From NCBI GenBank assembly GCA_946491675.1, contig CAMLYN010000013.1, positions 1 to 16,112 of the forward strand: DNA of 16,112 nucleotides, written 5' to 3'. Shown in pieces: positions 13,857-16,112 of this stretch. Each line of letters begins with the position of its first letter. The first letter of the stretch is position 1. The position numbers and the translations under genes were made by a program. Under the pieces are notes generated by a model. It worked only from the letters and a program-made list of their open reading frames with translations, did no database searches and had not been told where the DNA came from. Source of the stretch: an uncultured Mycoplasmatota bacterium (GTDB lineage Bacteria > Bacillota_I > Bacilli_A > RF39 > UBA660).

Positions 13857-16061
13857 ATGAAATTATATATTAAAGGAAATTATCGTAAAACTATTTTTTC
13901 ATCTAGTAAAGGCTATGTAATTGGTCTTTTTAAAGTTAGAGAAACAAATGATGAAGAAATGAAATTATATATTAATAAATCTGTAACTTTTACTGGATAT
14001 TTTCACGAATTAAATGAAGATGATATGTATTGTTTTTATGGTGAGACTGTCGATCATTCTAAATATGGCATTCAATTTCAAGTAAGTGATTATGAAAGAT
14101 TAAAACCTGAAGATGAAGATGGTTTGATTGCTTTTTTAGCTAGTGATTTATTTAAAGGAGTCGGCGTTAATTTGGCTAAATCGATAGTTGATACTTTAGG
14201 AAAAAACGTTTTAGATGAGATTTTAAAAGATGAAAGTTGTCTTTTATTAGTTCCAAAAATGACATCTAAAAAGGCTCATAAAATTTACGAAACATTATCA
14301 AAATATGAAGAAAGTCACCAAATGATTGTCTACTTAACTGATTTAGGTTTTAATATGAAAGATGCTTTAGATATTTATAACATTTATAAAAAAGATACAA
14401 TTGCTAATATTGAACACAATCCTTATAAATTAATTGATGACGCTAATGTTAATTTTGTTAAAGTTGATGAAATAGCTTTAAAATTAAATGTTGAAATGTA
14501 TGATGAAAGAAGAATTAAAGCTTGTATAATTTATATCATGAATAAAATTCTTTTTACTAATAGTGATACTTATTTAATTTATGATGAAATTGTTGAAGGT
14601 GTTTTTAATTATTTAAAAATTGATTTAGATATTGATGAATTTGATTTGCTATTAAAAGAATTAATCGATGAAAATAAAATTATTTTATTAGGTGATAAAT
14701 ACTATTTAAAAGATATGTACGATTCAGAAATTAATGTTGTAAAAGAAATAAGCTATTTAATTAATCATAGTATTTCTAAAAAAAATATTGATGAAAGTAT
14801 AAATGAATTAGAAATAGCTAATAATATTAAATATAATGATAAACAAAAAGAAGCAATTAAAAAATCTTTAGAAAATAATATTACAATAATTACTGGTGGA
14901 CCAGGAACTGGTAAAACAACGATTATAAAAGCTATTTGTGAATTATATATGCAAATAAATAAATTAGATTTTGAAGAAGCTAGTGAAAAAATTGCTTTAT
15001 TAGCTCCAACTGGTCGAGCAAGTAAGAGAATGAGTGAATCAACTTTACTACCTGCTAGTACTATTCATCGTTTTTTAAAATGGAATAAAGAAACTAATGA
15101 ATTTTTAATTAATGAATATAATAAAGCATTTCAAAATTTAATCATTATTGATGAAGTTAGTATGATTGATTTAAAATTATTAGATAGTTTATTTAGAGGG
15201 TTAACTAGAAATATAAAATTAGTTTTAGTTGGTGATCATCATCAATTACCTTCAGTTGGACCTGGTAATATCTTAAAAGATTTAATTGAAAGTGATTTAA
15301 TTGATACAATTTATCTTGATACTTTATATCGTCAAGATGAAAATTCTTATATTCCAACTTTAGCACAAGAAATTAAAAATAATGAATTAAGTGAGAATTT
15401 TTTAGAAACAAAAAGTGATTATACATTTTTAAAATGTAATAGTTTAGCAATTAAAGAAAATTTAAAAAATTTATGTAGACAGCTAGTTGATAAAGGTTAT
15501 GATTATAAACGAGTTCAAATAATGGCACCAATGTATGCTGGAATTAATGGAATTGATAATTTAAACAAACAATTACAAGAAGTGTTTAATCCTAGTGATA
15601 ATACTAAAAATGAAATAAAATATGGCGACGTTATTTATCGGGAAAATGATAAAGTTTTACAGTTAGTCAATTTGCCAGAAGAAAATATCTATAATGGAGA
15701 TATTGGTGTCATTAAAAATATTTTAAAAATTGAACGAAAAACTTTTATTTATATTGATTTTGATGGTAATTTAGTTAAATATGAAAGTAAAGATTTAAAT
15801 AAAATAACTCATGGTTTTATTATTTCGATTCATAAGTCTCAAGGAAGTGAGTTTGAATTAATTGTTATGCCAATATGTAATAGTTATAAAAGAATGTTAT
15901 ATCGTAAATTAATCTATACAGGAATTACAAGAGCTAAAAAGAAATTAATTTTAATTGGTGAACCTAATGCTTTTGTTTATGCCGTTAATAATAACAATGA
16001 GATTGTTCGTAAAACTAACCTTTTAGAACAGTTAAAGAATAATATTTTAAACAATGGTTAA
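13857..16061 (+). CDS. recD2: RecD2-like ATP-dependent 5'-3' DNA helicase
   Basis: A 734-residue superfamily 1B helicase of the RecD2 type, which acts without RecB or RecC in DNA repair and replication-fork maintenance. The N-terminal part (about 1-90) is the OB-like domain, followed by helix-hairpin-helix elements (FLASDLFKGVGVNLAKSIVD) and a winged-helix region. The helicase core has Walker A GGPGTGKT at 347-354 (Lys353), LIIIDEVSMID with Asp432-Glu433, DHHQLPSVGPG, TLYRQ, and near the end HKSQGSEF (659-666) and YTGITRAKKKL. All helicase motifs are intact. Length is in the normal range for low-GC species. AGGTG eight bases before the ATG fixes the start. It lies to the right of the mobile slot and appears to be core genome. 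Confidence 0.92.
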   Translation: MKLYIKGNYRKTIFSSSKGYVIGLFKVRETNDEEMKLYINKSVTFTGYFHELNEDDMYCFYGETVDHSKYGIQFQVSDYERLKPEDEDGLIAFLASDLFKGVGVNLAKSIVDTLGKNVLDEILKDESCLLLVPKMTSKKAHKIYETLSKYEESHQMIVYLTDLGFNMKDALDIYNIYKKDTIANIEHNPYKLIDDANVNFVKVDEIALKLNVEMYDERRIKACIIYIMNKILFTNSDTYLIYDEIVEGVFNYLKIDLDIDEFDLLLKELIDENKIILLGDKYYLKDMYDSEINVVKEISYLINHSISKKNIDESINELEIANNIKYNDKQKEAIKKSLENNITIITGGPGTGKTTIIKAICELYMQINKLDFEEASEKIALLAPTGRASKRMSESTLLPASTIHRFLKWNKETNEFLINEYNKAFQNLIIIDEVSMIDLKLLDSLFRGLTRNIKLVLVGDHHQLPSVGPGNILKDLIESDLIDTIYLDTLYRQDENSYIPTLAQEIKNNELSENFLETKSDYTFLKCNSLAIKENLKNLCRQLVDKGYDYKRVQIMAPMYAGINGIDNLNKQLQEVFNPSDNTKNEIKYGDVIYRENDKVLQLVNLPEENIYNGDIGVIKNILKIERKTFIYIDFDGNLVKYESKDLNKITHGFIISIHKSQGSEFELIVMPICNSYKRMLYRKLIYTGITRAKKKLILIGEPNAFVYAVNNNNEIVRKTNLLEQLKNNILNNG

Positions 16062-16064
16062 AAT

Positions 16065-16097
16065 AAAAATGTATGTTTATACATACCTTCATTTTTT
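16065..16097 (+). terminator. Intrinsic terminator after recD2
   Basis: AAAAATG at 16065-16071 pairs with CATTTTT at 16090-16096, and an inner TATG at 16072-16075 pairs with CATA at 16082-16085, leaving CCTT-type bulged bases on the right arm. The T-run serves as tail. The imperfect stem lowers confidence. Confidence 0.45.
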
Positions 16098-16102
16098 CTA
16101 TT

Positions 16103-16112
16103 TAAAGAGGTG
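16103..16112 (+). promoter_or_regulatory. Ribosome binding site of a gene beyond the window
   Basis: AAAGAGGTG at the last bases of the window is a strong Shine-Dalgarno. The start codon it serves would lie just past the right edge, so another + strand gene probably follows recD2 after a gap of about 60 bases. Confidence 0.45.

Noticed and set aside
1..16112. CRISPR array, tRNA or rRNA genes, riboswitch
   Set aside because: No regularly spaced repeats, no cloverleaf-like GTTCRANNC element with CCA-type end, and no rRNA-like conserved G+C-rich stretches were noticed in any intergenic space; most intergenic gaps are too short.

Overview
The window is very A+T-rich (by eye about a quarter G+C). 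It reads cleanly with the standard genetic code: TGA is used as a stop (for example at the ends of the rsmE-like gene and of the small membrane-protein gene) and TGG encodes Trp, so it is not a TGA=Trp mycoplasma. Gene content (thioredoxin next to rsmE and mtaB, RecD2-type helicase, strong AGGAGG-type ribosome binding sites) suggests a low-GC Firmicute, perhaps a gut Bacilli/Erysipelotrichia-type lineage. That placement is inference.

Layout. (1) 1-200: the left edge, with a truncated tail of something on the + strand and a 7-bp inverted repeat that could be an insertion-sequence end, then a short leader. (2) 201-3693: a tightly coupled housekeeping operon of a CvpA-like membrane protein, thioredoxin, RsmE rRNA methyltransferase, a one-helix membrane protein and MtaB tRNA methylthiotransferase. 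Neighbouring genes overlap by 1-11 bp. (3) 3680-4250: a strong promoter driving an unknown two-helix membrane protein. (4) 4251-4480: a weak terminator, a C-terminal relic of an FtsX/MacB-type ABC permease, and a good terminator. (5) 4490-13456: a five-gene operon with its own promoter and terminator. The first four genes match a Wadjet SMC-type anti-plasmid defence system, best fitting type II: JetA (TIGR02677-like), JetB (TIGR02678-like), JetC (TIGR02680-like SMC ATPase) and JetD (TIGR02679/DUF2399-like, Toprim nuclease subunit). The fifth gene, translationally coupled to jetD, is a 325-residue protein I do not recognise. (6) 13457-13856: a 400-bp scar with two tiny convergent ORFs that end on the same CTAG, one of them resembling the start of a transposase. 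(7) 13857-16061: RecD2-like helicase, followed by a terminator and a ribosome binding site for a gene beyond the window.

How it works together. In the known model, JetA (kleisin), JetB (KITE-like) and JetC (SMC) form a loop-extruding ATPase that recognises small circular DNA, and JetD cleaves it. All the catalytic signatures of JetC and JetD are intact, so the system looks functional. Its position between core genes, with decayed gene fragments on both sides, marks the slot as a site of repeated gain and loss. The most novel item is the fifth, coupled gene, which may be an additional Wadjet component or modulator.
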